Positions 1 through 9,653 are shown, numbered from the stretch's first letter. The stretch: DNA of 64,000 nucleotides from Clostridia bacterium UC5.1-1D2 (GCA_001304855.1 BBZN01000005.1:62001-126000); one strand, 5' to 3'. Notes: a model not told the origin generated them from the letters alone. Program-made: numbers and translations.

Positions 1-10
1 CTCAGAGTCA

Positions 11-48
11 GGGCTGTGCATATAGAAATATAAGTACAGCCCTTTTTT
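11..48 (+). terminator. intrinsic terminator
   Basis: GGGCTGT at 11-17 pairs with ACAGCCC at 36-42 and is followed by six T. It would end a gene lying mostly left of the window. Confidence 0.75.
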
Positions 49-60
49 GTAATTATTTTA

Positions 61-971
61 AGAAACCACCTGACAATTTATCGAAAATTTGCCGCGAATG
101 GGAATGCCGTCTCGAAAGAATTACTGAAGTTTTTTGATTTTTCCCCGGACAGGGTTTCTTCTTCTGCCTTTTCCCAACAAAGAGCCAAACTTTTACCAGA
201 TGCCTTTGATTTCTTATTTCATTTTTTTACTGAGTCCTTTGCAAACCTCACCGCTTATATTGGTTACCGCCTGGCTGCCTGCGATGGCTCCGAGCTGGCG
301 ATTTCCTACAACCCAAAGGATTCTGCTGCTTATCGCCGGCATAATTCGGTGGAGTTGAACCAGAAAGGAAACATTTAAATGCCTATATGACTTGTCTAAC
401 CGTATTTATCTGGATGCCCTTGTTCAGCCGGGCTCTCATCCCGATGAGGCTGGAGCCCTAATCGCTATGATGAAACGTTCTCCGATTCATGAAAAAACAA
501 TTTTGATTGCTGACAGGGGGTATGAGTGTTATAACATCTTTGCTCATGCACAGGAGAACGGTTGGAATTATCTAATCCGAATCAAAGATTTTGGCAGCCG
601 GGGAACCATAACAAACCTTTCTCTGCCAATCCTTGAGGAGTTTGAATGTCCGGTTCCTCTCATTCTGACTAAAAAGCAGATAAAAGAAGTAAAAGCTCAT
701 GCGGTTTCAGATAACAGAGACAGCTTATGAATGTATCATAACAAATGAAACACACGATTGGTCTAACGAACTTTCATGCAAAAAAGTGGAGTATATCCTG
801 CAAGAGATATTCGCCCGTCTGACACCCTATAACTTCTGCGAACAAATCATAACGAAAATCGTTATAAAGGAGAAAAACAGAAAGCATAGTTATCAGCTCA
901 ACTTTACCGTTGCCGTTTTGATATGCAGACGATTTTTCAGAGGCAGGATTCCTCCACATGAAATGTATTGA
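61..971 (+). pseudogene. IS4-family transposase remnant
   Basis: Decayed DDE transposase read in at least three successive frames. The first piece (about 62-378) contains SKELLKFF and LAACDGSELAISYNP, the usual N-terminal part of clostridial IS4-type transposases. The second (392-730) contains RIYLDALVQPG and the catalytic-core segment ILIADRGYECYNI. The third (699-971) carries AYECIITNE and KKVEYILQEIFARLTPYNF near the usual C-terminus. The extreme N-terminus and the segment between the last two pieces are missing or scrambled. I saw no terminal inverted repeats. Unlike most broken genes here, this one lacks whole segments, so I regard it as a genuine dead insertion sequence. Confidence 0.8.
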
Positions 972-1223
972 CATAGGTCCATATTTACCAGCCTGCAGAG
1001 AATGGTTTGGCCCGCCCAGCCGCCTTATTTCGTCCGAAAATTAATAGAACAAACTCCAATCCATCTCTAATCTACCCCTCCTCCCGCCCGAAAAAATCCG
1101 CCCAATCATTTAAATCACACAGCTTCAGCAAAAAATACGATAAATATAAAACGAGAACAAACTTTTAAATCGTCTTATAAATGAAACCATTAAAACCATT
1201 ACAAAATCAGGAGGTAATCGATA

Positions 1224-1543
1224 ATGAAAAACAACTTGGATCCTTGTAAAACAGCGGCAGTATATCAAGTATCCGCCGCAGTTTGGTCCGGGGGTTAAGG
1301 CAGCCGCCGAAAGTAAAAATGGGAAGAAGTACCATTAGGCGGAGGAACCGGTAAAGGTAAAAATCGCACCGGCATATTCATTATTTATATAATAAATATA
1401 ATGATGAAACCGACGATAATAAAAATAGGGGAAAGTCCGCAGAAGTAACGCTGACAGGCAGTTTATCGATTGATCAGGAGGAGAATAAGCATGAAAAAAA
1501 CCATGAAAAAGATCACAGGAAAGCACATGAAATCAACCGCTAA
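1224..1543 (+). other. possible broken small gene in the 972-1490 gap
   Basis: The gap between the transposase relic and the transglutaminase gene holds an AGGAGG at 1209-1214 placed ideally before ATG 1224. That frame gives only 24 codons. After one or more shifts the downstream frames read as a Lys/Asp/Glu-rich polypeptide (for example NDETDDNKNRGKS) running into the next gene's start. It may be a short broken gene or a chance reading. I recognise no family. Confidence 0.25.
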
Positions 1544-2691
1544 CGTATTCATTACAACAATGGTTTTAGCGGCAGGCATAGCGCTGGGGGAGGCGCAAAC
1601 GGTAACGGCGGAAACTACTGCTGATGTCATAGGCATTGAAGCTTATGGAGGCGACTTATCGGCAAAGACTTATCAAAATGTTGAATTCAGTGTTGAAAAT
1701 TTAGGAGTCAGTTCTATGGCTCTGGGTTCGATTATCAATCCGTCGTCCAATATTGTGACAGCCCAGCGTATATTAGAGAAAAAGCATTTTTATGACAATG
1801 GAACAGATGGGAGCTGGATGAACCAGGATCAAAGCAGAGCGGTGGAGGATTTTTTAAATCAATGGAAGGCGGCGAATATTTCAAGCGGAATGTCCGAGGA
1901 AGATATGTTTAGAACAATCTATGATTATATGACGTCAACAATTACGTATGAAAAAGAAGCTCCCAACGGTCAATCGTCCTACGGCGCTTTGATTGACAAA
2001 CGGTGCGTATGCGGAGGATTTACCAATGGCTTTTTGAAAATGGCTAAAGCATGCGGTTTAGACGCCAAGTATCTTATCCTTTCGGATCACGCTTTTAATT
2101 TGGTAAATGTTTCAGGTAAATGGTATGCCACGGATACTACGCAGAAGGTTTATAACAGCCGTTCCACCGTTGGGGTTTACTACCTGCACACAACGCCTGA
2201 ATTAGATGACGCCATTGAGGAAAAAGTTAAAGCAATTAATGAACGCAACCAAAATAAGGGGCAGACAATCGATGATGAAAATGTAAAATACCAGGGATTT
2301 ATTCAGGAAGCATTGAATGAAAATGCAATATTTCATGTCAATGACGAAAATCTGGTTTCAGGTCTGCTGGATTATGTAATGGGAAAAGTAGATGCGAATC
2401 AGTACAGGCAGCGCATTTTTATGATCTTGTATACGGATGGAAACGATTTTACAAATTTTCATAAAAATGCAATTTAGCTACAATGGAATGGAGGATCGGA
2501 TACACAAAGTGGTTGCTGCAGAATTAAAAGGAAGGAATACAGGCAGTAAGGCCATAAAACAAACCTCTTCCTGTAATATTCGGTATCGAAAGGAACTGGG
2601 GGAAGATGGAATGGATACATTTGCAAGATTGTGGACGGACGAGGCGGGGCAGACCTTTGTACTGCTGGATTGCCAGCTATATTTTGAGTAA
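1491..2691 (+). CDS. secreted transglutaminase-like protein (one frameshift)
   Basis: Start ATG 1491 has AGGAGGAG at 1477-1484. The N-terminus is a signal peptide: basic start MKKTMKKITGKH, then a hydrophobic stretch ending near TVTAE. The central region matches the transglutaminase-like (papain-fold) family: catalytic Cys in RCVCGGFTNGF, His in DHAFNLVNV, Asp in KWYATDTT. Members cleave or cross-link peptide bonds at the cell surface; the substrate here is unknown. The frame stops at 2477, but the neighbouring frame continues to 2691 with a plausible C-terminal domain (RLWTDEAGQTFVLLD), so I place a frameshift near 2465. Alternatively the protein ends at 2477. Confidence 0.65.
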
Positions 2692-2703
2692 TCGGAATTT
2701 GGA

Positions 2704-2748
2704 GGCTGCGAAAACTGCAGGTTAAACCACCGAGCGGCTTTCGCAGCC
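2704..2748. other. hairpin between convergent genes
   Basis: GGCTGCGAAA (2704-2713) pairs perfectly with TTTCGCAGCC (2739-2748) in the gap between the transglutaminase-like gene and the convergent MATE gene. No T-run follows on either strand, so it is at best a weak or factor-assisted terminator. Confidence 0.4.
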
Positions 2749-2800
2749 GGGGAAACTGAATTTTTAACATACTTAAGGGTGTGTGACCGTGAGGGAACGG

Positions 2801-4169
2801 TCATCTTGAATATTCCCAAGCTCCCGATTTCTTAAGAAACCGCATGAGTACGGCAACGGCCAGCAATGATAATATAATTTCCGTAATAACCTGTGCAAAA
2901 GGAAGCCCATAGAGGGGGTACACGGTATTCAGAAGGTAGAGAAGGGGAATCTCCAGGATTACCTTGCGGGAGACGGCAAATAGCAGGGCCTCTTTTCCCA
3001 TTCCTACAGCCTGAAAGATTCCGACTGCTGTAAAATCCACGCATAAGAAGGGCAGCGCCAGGCAGAAATTTTTTAAAATTGGGAACCGTATGCCACTGTC
3101 CCGGCATCCTCGATAAAAAAGCTGGTTAAGGGACCGGAACAAAAGTAAAAAAATATGGCAACTATGGTCATAAAGGAGAGGGAGAGCTTTACGGAGAAGA
3201 ACAGGGCGTCCTTCATCCTTTTCCGGTTCCTGCTGGCATAATTATAGCTGACCAGGGGCATCAGTCCCTGGGATAAGCCCATGGCCACATACATGGGAAC
3301 CATATTCACCTTCTGGCAGATGCCCATGGCTGCCAGGGCAGAGGCCCCGAATGCTGCGGTAAAATTGTTCAGTATGGTAGTTCCGGTTACATTTAACAGA
3401 TTCTGGATGGAAGCCGGTATACCTACGGAGCAGACTCCTGTGATAATATCCCTGTTTAGGCGCAGGGATTTGGGTGAGATGCTGATGCAGGCGGTTTTGC
3501 GCCGAAGAAACAGATATGCCAGGAAATAAACAAGGGCAAAGCAGTTGGAGAGGCAGGTGGCCAGAGCCGCGCCAACTGCCCCCATGTTCAGTCCCCATGG
3601 AAGGATAAAGACAGGATCCAGCAGTATGTTGAGAAAGCAGCCGCTCATAGTGCCGATGCTGGCGTGAAGGGAAGCGCCCTCAGCGCGGATCATATAGGCC
3701 ATTACCACATTGAGAATGGAGGGGACGGCCCCAATTGTGACAGTCCAGTTCAGATACCCGTTTGTGGGAAGGGCGGTGACGGCGTCGGCGCCCAGGAGAG
3801 CCAGCAGCGGGGTGCGAAGCAGGGCGCTGAGGAAGGCAAATATAATTCCACAGAAAAATGCTCCGTAAAATCCGAAGGAGGAGCTCTGCCGGACCGTTTC
3901 ATAATCCTTTCGTCCCAGCGCCCGGCTTATCATGCTGGAGCTGCCTACTCCGAACAGATTATTTACTGCATTGAATGCCAGAAGCATTGGGGCCGCCAGG
4001 GCCACTGCGGCTGTCTGGACGGGATTGTTCATCATGCCTACGAAATAGGTGTCTGCCAGGCTGTACAGTACGGTTACAACCGAGCTGAGGACGGTTGGGA
4101 TTGATAAGGTCATAACGCTTTGCCGATGGGATAAGTTTCAAATAATTCTTCTCTGTTTGCGCTGCCCAT
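2801..4169 (-). CDS. MATE-family multidrug/Na+ antiporter (two frameshifts)
   Basis: Membrane exporter of the MATE (MatE/NorM) family, with about 12 hydrophobic segments over about 455 residues, a normal length. Typical features are the opening ELFETYPIGKAL(M)TLSIPTV, SLADTYFVGM in helix 1-2 and LGRKDYETV after the second helix. Start ATG 4169 has GGAG nine bases upstream; an earlier ATG at 4178 is too close to it. The frame breaks after GKAL near 4100 (one A lost) and again near 3095, where TVAYGS continues in another frame as RFPILKNFCLALPFLC. The exported substrate cannot be deduced. Confidence 0.85.
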
Positions 4170-4381
4170 AGAATTCATCTCCATTTTCCGGTAGTGCCCC
4201 GGATGATTAAAAGTATGTAAAAAGTATAGCACAGTTTTATTGTAAAAGCGACGGCGCTTCCTTCTTTACACGCCCGGCAGGAGGAAGTATAATTTAACTG
4301 GTAAGACATCGGAATAAATTTAAGTGATTTACACAATGATATAGGGAAACTGCTTACAGGGTTTTCAAAGAGGTGATGAAT

Positions 4382-5317
4382 ATGAGTAAAACAATTTATC
4401 TGGCAGGCGGCTGTTTCTGGGGTGTGGAGAAGTATCTTTCTCTGATTCCGGGCGTTTTGGAGACGGAAGCCGGTTATGCCAACGGCAGGACGGAAAGGCC
4501 CACTTACCAGCAGGTATGTTACGACAATACAGGCCATGCTGAGACTGTAAAGGTGACATATGACGAGGGGAGGCTCCCGCTGGCCCGGCTTTTGGAGCGT
4601 TTTTTCCAGGTGATCGATCCGATTTCGGTCAACAGGCAGGGGAACGACAGAGGGGTGCAGTACCGCACAGGGATTTATTTTACGCAGCCGGAAGAAAAGG
4701 AGGAGATAGCGGCGGCCCTCCGGCATTTGCAGACCCGGTATGAAAAACCGGTGGCAGTGGAGGCTGCGCCTCTGGATAATTATTATCCGGCGGAGGATTA
4801 CCACCAGAAATATCTGGACAGAAATCCCGGGGGATACTGCCACATCCCCGCCGGGGCCTTTGAACAGGCAAAGGAGCCTTTGAAAGAGGAGAAGGGCGGC
4901 GAACTGAGGATGAGGCTGACGGATTTGCAGTACAGGGTTACACAGGAAAATGGAACGGAGCCGCCTTTTCAGAATGAATATTATGACGAGTTCCGGGAGG
5001 GGATCTATGTGGATATTGTTTCCGGTGAACCGCTGTTCGCGTCCGGGGACAAATTTGAATCAGGCTGCGGCTGGCCCAGCTTCTCCAGGCCCATTGACAG
5101 GGAGCTGGTCAGGGAAAAGACGGATACCAGCCATGGAATGTACAGGACAGAGGTGCGCAGCAGGGGCAGCAATTCCCCTCTGGGCCATGTGTTTAATGAC
5201 GGGCCTGCAGACAGGGGAGGGCTGCGCTATTGCATCAACAGTGCAGCCCTGCGGTTTATTCCCAGGGAACGGATGGAAGAGGAGGGGTATGGAGAATATT
5301 TGCCCTTGCTCCGCTGA
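4382..5317 (+). CDS. msrAB: bifunctional peptide methionine sulfoxide reductase MsrA/MsrB
   Basis: Intact two-domain enzyme that repairs oxidised methionine. The MsrA domain (about residues 1-155) starts with the catalytic GCFWG motif and has HAETVKV and the [12 protein letters not shown] segment. The MsrB domain (about 170-310) has [31 protein letters not shown] and the catalytic Cys in [11 protein letters not shown]. MsrA reduces the S and MsrB the R sulfoxide; such fusions are common in Firmicutes. I chose ATG 4382 because AGAGGTG lies seven bases before it; GTG 4373 and ATG 4376 are in frame but overlap that site. It converges with the MerR gene downstream. Confidence 0.95.
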   Translation: MSKTIYLAGGCFWGVEKYLSLIPGVLETEAGYANGRTERPTYQQVCYDNTGHAETVKVTYDEGRLPLARLLERFFQVIDPISVNRQGNDRGVQYRTGIYFTQPEEKEEIAAALRHLQTRYEKPVAVEAAPLDNYYPAEDYHQKYLDRNPGGYCHIPAGAFEQAKEPLKEEKGGELRMRLTDLQYRVTQENGTEPPFQNEYYDEFREGIYVDIVSGEPLFASGDKFESGCGWPSFSRPIDRELVREKTDTSHGMYRTEVRSRGSNSPLGHVFNDGPADRGGLRYCINSAALRFIPRERMEEEGYGEYLPLLR

Positions 5318-5368
5318 ACCCCGGGAGGGGAATTATGGGAATGAAATGAGAAGTGATGGGCAGAGGAA

Positions 5369-6270
5369 TTACCTGCCGCCCTTTTTCTTCATGACGAGAT
5401 TGAAATCAGAATCATAATACAGATTCAGATCCCTGCAAATCCTGTCATTTATGCTGGTAAGAGCATCGTGATACAGCTTATATCCGGGAGACAGCGCCTT
5501 CATGTTTGGTATAAATACATCATTATACCCCTGGTCCTGGAGGCGCTTCATAAATTTTCTCTGAGAAACAAAGGCCGGATGGTATTTAAAGAACAGGCTG
5601 TTCTTTCGTTTCACATTTTTCCTGGTAGCCTCTCTGAGCGTTTCATATTCTTCTTCGGAAGTATTTAGATATTTTTGTATCTGCGCATCCATTTTCTGAA
5701 CCAGCTGTTCCATGGTGGGTTTCGGCAGGACAAGATACATAATATAGCTCACCAGCCGCATAAAGAGTGGAATCCTGATGTCTGTGTTGTCCCAGAAATC
5801 AATAATATTCCGAAACGCCTGCCGCTGTTCTTCGGTGGTAATCGGAATCTGGAGATAGGGCATAAAATGATTCATAAAATAGAATCCGTAAAACCCCGGG
5901 ACCATATCCTGAAGCGCTTTCCCTATAGTCTCATAATCTAAAACCTCATAAATCCCGTTTACATCGTGTTTTCGGATAAAGGCTTCCAAAGCTTCAAGTT
6001 CTTTCTGCCGCCCCTCCATCTGGGAGCGCTTTTCCTCATAAATGTCTTTCAGCAGCCGGTAATCCTCTGATTTCAGCAGCGTCTTTATGTGGTGGATTTC
6101 TATGCCCAGCTTGCGGTACACAGATATTTCTTTCAAGGTTTCTATAGTTTCCTCTGTATAGTTCCTGTAACCGTTCGTATCTTTTCCACTTCAAGCAACC
6201 CTTGCTCCTCGTAATATTTCACTGCACGCTTGCTGAGATTTACCTGCTGAACCACTTCATTTATTCTCAT
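5369..6270 (-). CDS. MerR-family transcriptional regulator (one frameshift)
   Basis: The N-terminal winged helix reads MRINEVVQQVNLSKRAVKYYEEQGLLEVEK, then continues after a one-base shift near 6180 as TNGYRNYTEE and LKEISVYRKLGI, the standard MerR DNA-binding layout. A long dimerisation helix follows (LKDIYEEKRSQMEGRQKELEALE in part). The roughly 200-residue effector region is not one I can name; it has FYGFYFMNHFMPYL and a hydrophobic YIMYLVLPKP stretch. There is no Cys cluster, so a metal sensor is unlikely; drug or small-molecule sensing is inference. Its own promoter has the 19-bp spacer and dyad of MerR targets, implying autoregulation. Confidence 0.85.
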
Positions 6271-6300
6271 GGGCTCACGCTCCTTTCTTCCTTTGCTTTG

Positions 6301-6331
6301 ATTATAAGGGTGTACGCTGCGTACAGGTCAA
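6301..6331 (-). promoter_or_regulatory. MerR-type promoter with palindromic operator
   Basis: Read on the minus strand: -35 TTGACC (6331-6326), a 19-bp spacer and -10 TATAAT (6306-6301). The spacer contains the perfect 15-bp palindrome TGTACGCAGCGTACA (6325-6311). An over-long 19-bp spacer filled by a dyad is the hallmark of promoters untwisted by MerR proteins, and the MerR gene starts 31 bp downstream. Confidence 0.8.
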
Positions 6332-6407
6332 GGGAAAGATAAAATAAATTATATCATGTCAGTGAGGCGGCCGCCACACTGTGCCCTCTCATTACATTTA
6401 AGGGGCT

Positions 6408-6845
6408 ATGAGGATACAGATAAGTTCCGGCCAGGGCCAGGCAGAATGTGAGTATGCAGTGGGATTATTTTACAGGCAGTTACAAACGGAGATAGAGGAT
6501 ATCCGTCCGGCGGGCAGCGTGCCCGGTATCAGGCCGGAGGGATATTCCTCCATAATCTTTGAGACAGAGAAAGATGTGCGGGAGCTTGAAGGCAGCGTAC
6601 TCTGGATATGCAGAAGTCCCTTCCGTCCGGAGCGCAGGAGGAAGGAAAAGGCACTGGCCCGGCTGGAGCATATACGCCCGGAGCAGGGGAATCCTGTTCG
6701 GATATACGAGGGCATGAGGTTTAAAAAGAAGGTAACTGTTACAAAAGAAGATAGGGCAGGTGAGAATAGCCGCAGTGAAAGCATTGTGTTTTACCCTCGT
6801 TTCACGTATAATAATAGGGTTAGAATAATCCATAACAGCAAGTAA
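6408..6845 (+). pseudogene. release factor H-like protein lacking the GGQ domain
   Basis: The first 75 or so residues match the start of PrfH-type release factors: MRIQISSGQGQAECEYAVG, then LEGSVLWICRSPFRPERRRK. In PrfH the GGQ peptidyl-hydrolase segment follows and the protein ends with a KRLARL... GNPVRV...F tail. Here PERRRK runs directly into KALARLEHIRPEQGNPVRIYEGMRFKKK, so about 80-100 residues including GGQ are absent in frame. A non-homologous tail of about 40 residues follows. PrfH is normally paired with an RtcB-type RNA ligase; none is visible here. Without GGQ it cannot release peptides. It is a deletion relic unless it has a new role. Confidence 0.6.
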
Positions 6846-6856
6846 GGACAAAATGA

Positions 6857-7684
6857 ATGAAAAACTCAAATGTGGCTCCATTCGTGAAATGGGCCGGAGG
6901 AAAGCGGCAGCTGCTTGGCCAGATAAAGCGGCGGATGCCTGACACATACAACCGGTATCTGGAACCTTTTGTAGGCGGCGGAGCTGTGTACTTTGATTTG
7001 CTGCCTGAACAGGCAGTTATAAATGACATCAACCGGGCGCTGATCAACGCCTATGTCCGAATCAAGGAAGCCCCCTGGGATTTTCTGGAAAATATTAGAA
7101 AATACGACCGGGAGATAGCAGAGGGAGGAAAAGAATATTATTATAAAGCCAGGGAGTTTTACAATGACAAAATGATGAAGGACGAATACGATATGGAGCT
7201 GGCGGCGCTCTTTGTGTTCCTGAACAAGCATTGCTTTAACGGCCTGTACAGGGTTAATGCAAAGGGACTGTTTAACGTACCTTACAACAACAGCGTAGGT
7301 GAATCCTGCACAGAGGACGGGATTATGGCTATCTCCCGGAGCCTTCAGAATGTGGCCATCGAAAACGGCGATTTTGAGGCGGTCTGCAGCTGGGCTGGCG
7401 AGGGCGACTTTGTATTTATCGACAGTCCCTACGCGCCTTTAAATCCCAGCTCCTTTGAATCCTACACAAAGGAAGGCTTTGACGTGGAGAGCCATAAGCG
7501 GCTTGCAGAGGTTTTTCACAGGCTTACATCCAAAGGCGTGCTGTGTATGCTGACCAACCACAACACGGAGTTTATCAATGAGCTGTATGCAGATTACAGG
7601 CGGGAGGTTGTGGACGTAAAGAGGATGATAAATTCAGATGCAAAAAACCGCGTGGGCAGGGAAATAATTATTACCAACTATTAG
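6857..7684 (+). CDS. DpnM-type DNA adenine methyltransferase (GATC)
   Basis: Intact D12-class N6-adenine methyltransferase of the Dam/DpnM type, expected to methylate GATC. The SAM-binding motif FVKWAGGKRQLL is at the N-terminus, with YLEPFVGGGAVYFDL after it; HCFNGLYRVNAKGLFNVPY and the C-terminal RMINSDAKNRVG...IIITNY also fit the family. The catalytic motif reads DSPY where DPPY is canonical. It is followed by a DpnA-like methylase and an endonuclease relic, the DpnII gene order. ATG 6857 gives MKNSNVAPFVKWAGGK; ATG 6853 is in another frame. Confidence 0.9.
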   Translation: MKNSNVAPFVKWAGGKRQLLGQIKRRMPDTYNRYLEPFVGGGAVYFDLLPEQAVINDINRALINAYVRIKEAPWDFLENIRKYDREIAEGGKEYYYKAREFYNDKMMKDEYDMELAALFVFLNKHCFNGLYRVNAKGLFNVPYNNSVGESCTEDGIMAISRSLQNVAIENGDFEAVCSWAGEGDFVFIDSPYAPLNPSSFESYTKEGFDVESHKRLAEVFHRLTSKGVLCMLTNHNTEFINELYADYRREVVDVKRMINSDAKNRVGREIIITNY

Positions 7685-7714
7685 AGCATTTTGCATATGC
7701 TTCGGAGGGATGGA

Positions 7715-8512
7715 ATGGATCGGATTATCAGCAGCAGAATAAAAGCTTTTTATGCCGCGGAGAGCGCAGAGCTGTTTCTGGGAGACAGCTTTAAAATTTT
7801 GCAGAAAATAAAACCGGAAACGGTTGACATGATATTTGCGGATCCTCCTTATTTTCTCAGCAATGACGGCATTACCTGCAAAGGCGGCAAAATGGTATCG
7901 GTGAACAAGGGAGCCTGGGATCAGGGGGGAGGCCTGAAGGCAAAACACGAATTTAACAGAAGGTGGATCCGGCTGTGCAGAAAGGCTCTGAAGCCAAACG
8001 GAACAATCTGGATCTCCGGCACCCTTCACAACATATATTCCATCGGCATGGCCCTGGAGCAGGAGGGCTTTAAGATCATTAACAATATCACCTGGCAAAA
8101 GACAAATCCCCCGCCCAATCTGGCCTGCCGCTGTTTCACCCACTCCACGGAAACCGTTCTGTGGGCCAGAAAAGATGACAGGAATGCAAAGAATTTTTTT
8201 AACTATGAGAAGATGAAGGAATTGAACGGGGGAAGGCAGATGAAGGACGTGTGGACAGGGGGCCTGACAAAACCTTCGGAGAAAAAGGAGGGCAGGCATC
8301 CCACCCAAAAGCCGGAATATCTGCTGGAGAAAATTGTACTGGCCTCCACAAGGGTGGGGGAGCTTGTGCTGGACCCCTTCTGCGGTTCCGGGACCACGGG
8401 GGCGGCCGCCCTTCGCTGCAGCAGGCAGTTTATAGGGATTGATAATGAGGAAGCGTATCTGGACATAAGCAGACGGAGACTGGAGAAGATACGGCACGAG
8501 CAGAGACTTTGA
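7715..8512 (+). CDS. DpnA-type DNA adenine methyltransferase
   Basis: Intact beta-class DNA methyltransferase. The catalytic DPPY lies in MIFADPPYFLSNDGITC, the SAM site is LDPFCGSGTTGAAAL near the C-terminus, and HPTQKPEYLLEKIV precedes it, as usual in this class. DpnA proteins methylate GATC, in the best-known case also on single-stranded DNA during uptake. Start ATG 7715 has GGAGGG at 7704-7709; upstream in-frame TTG 7691 has no such site. It lies 30 bp after the DpnM gene. Confidence 0.9.
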   Translation: MDRIISSRIKAFYAAESAELFLGDSFKILQKIKPETVDMIFADPPYFLSNDGITCKGGKMVSVNKGAWDQGGGLKAKHEFNRRWIRLCRKALKPNGTIWISGTLHNIYSIGMALEQEGFKIINNITWQKTNPPPNLACRCFTHSTETVLWARKDDRNAKNFFNYEKMKELNGGRQMKDVWTGGLTKPSEKKEGRHPTQKPEYLLEKIVLASTRVGELVLDPFCGSGTTGAAALRCSRQFIGIDNEEAYLDISRRRLEKIRHEQRL

Positions 8513-8515
8513 TGG

Positions 8516-8725
8516 ATGGCTGCCAACTCATTTGACTTTGTGGTGAAAACAGAGGGACAGATATAGGCGCTGAGACTGATTTCTGCGGGGCAGCGGTTCC
8601 GGGCGCAATGAAACCGCCGGAAGCTATAAGAGGCAGTCCCGGGAGTCGGACACCATCCATGCTTTGCATTCGTAGGGTTTACGAAGGGAACAGGATGGAA
8701 CCGCTTTAGGGGGAACCTGAGAGAG
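8516..8725 (+). pseudogene. relic of a DpnII-family restriction endonuclease
   Basis: Directly after the methylases, where dpnB/dpnII belongs, three fragments match the C-terminal third of DpnII. NSFDFVVKTEGQI (8525-8563) resembles its FDFVIKNEQ. FLRGSGSGRNETAGSYK (from 8580, another frame) resembles FYSGSGSKLNETARSYK, part of the PD-(D/E)XK active site. FTKGTGWNRFRGNLRE (8678-8725) resembles TDGQGW...NNLRE. The first two-thirds, about 200 residues, is gone and the remainder is out of frame with substitutions. This is real decay, not just a missing base. The comparison is from memory of DpnII. Confidence 0.7.
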
Positions 8726-8773
8726 GGCGTCTCCTATTGCGCAAGGAAAAATTACGAAAGAGAGGATGAGACT

Positions 8774-9039
8774 ATGTTTCAGTCAAGATGTGGTATTTGC
8801 TGTGACGGATGTGAGAGAAAGGAAAAGGTGGGCTGTAAGGGGTGTATCCACATGGATGTTCCGTTCTGGGGAGGGTCTGTAAGGTAAAGGCCTGCTGCGA
8901 AGAAAGAAGGCTGAACCACTGCGGAGAATGCAGGGAATTCCCCTGTGAAATGCTGGCCTCCATGGGCGTGGAGGCAGGCTTCGACCCCAAGCCCAGGCTG
9001 GAGCAGTGCAGGCGCTGGGCCGGGGAGGGAAAGGAGTGA
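8774..9039 (+). CDS. DUF3795 Cys-rich protein (one frameshift)
   Basis: Small protein of about 88 residues, opening MFQSRCGICCDGCERKEKVGC. After a one-base shift near 8877 it continues CKVKACCEERRLNHCGECREFPCEMLA. The CGxxCxxC, CxGC and CxxCxxFPC pattern is that of the DUF3795 family, thought to bind metal; its function is unknown. A second DUF3795 gene lies at 34032. It converges with the gene at 9055. Confidence 0.75.
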
Positions 9040-9054
9040 CGGAGCCTGTTATTG

Positions 9055-9600
9055 TCAGATTATGTAGCTGTAGATAGGAGATGGGTCCGCTAACTTGTAT
9101 AAAGGCGGCTTCGGCTGACTGCGGTTATCGCAGCGCCGGTAAACCTGGTCTATGTCAAAGTCTTTGGTCCGGGTGGAATAGATTGCCTCGTAGTACCTGC
9201 AGTAGGCCAGATTGATTCCGGCACAGCCGGATGAACGGGGGAAATTGATCTCCTCCTGGAGCGTGACCCAAAACACAAGCTGGTTCAGGTAGGCTAAATA
9301 GGCGTCGTCAAAGTTACAGCTGGTTCCCTTCCGATGGGTCATTTCCAGGAAACTTTCCATTGTTTCAAAGGAATATCCCTTCTCGGTGATTGCAGTATAG
9401 AGAATTCGGCTTATTTCCTTGTGGGACGGAGCGCCACCTCCATTGATGGAAAGGCGGTAATCATTCCTGCCCTTGTAACCGGGATAATGGATGGAAATAT
9501 CCCCATATATCGAAAGGTCGCCGGTCTGTTCACCTGTGTAACGGCGGATGTTTTTAATGAAGTCAATTCCCTCATTGTAAGTCAGGCTGTTAATGTTCAT
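9055..9600 (-). CDS. hypothetical protein, 181 residues
   Basis: Intact. I recognise no family. It is soluble, with no signal peptide or membrane segment. The middle reads YPGYKGRNDYRLSINGGG and the C-terminus is rich in Tyr, Arg and Pro (DQVYRRCDNRSQPKPPLYKL). Start ATG 9600 has GGAGGGG just upstream; an in-frame ATG further upstream would run into the thiD terminator region. It follows thiD by 53 bp on the same strand and may be the last gene of that transcript. Confidence 0.6.
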   Translation of the reverse strand: MNINSLTYNEGIDFIKNIRRYTGEQTGDLSIYGDISIHYPGYKGRNDYRLSINGGGAPSHKEISRILYTAITEKGYSFETMESFLEMTHRKGTSCNFDDAYLAYLNQLVFWVTLQEEINFPRSSGCAGINLAYCRYYEAIYSTRTKDFDIDQVYRRCDNRSQPKPPLYKLADPSPIYSYII

Positions 9601-9653
9601 AGATGCCCCTCCCTTCTTCTTTGTAGACAGTATACTTGTCCCGATGGCTTTTG

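Noticed and set aside
7634..8497. 287-codon frame on the minus strand
   Set aside because: Antisense to the DpnA-type methylase; composition (Pro, Leu, Gln, Cys) is that of a shadow frame.
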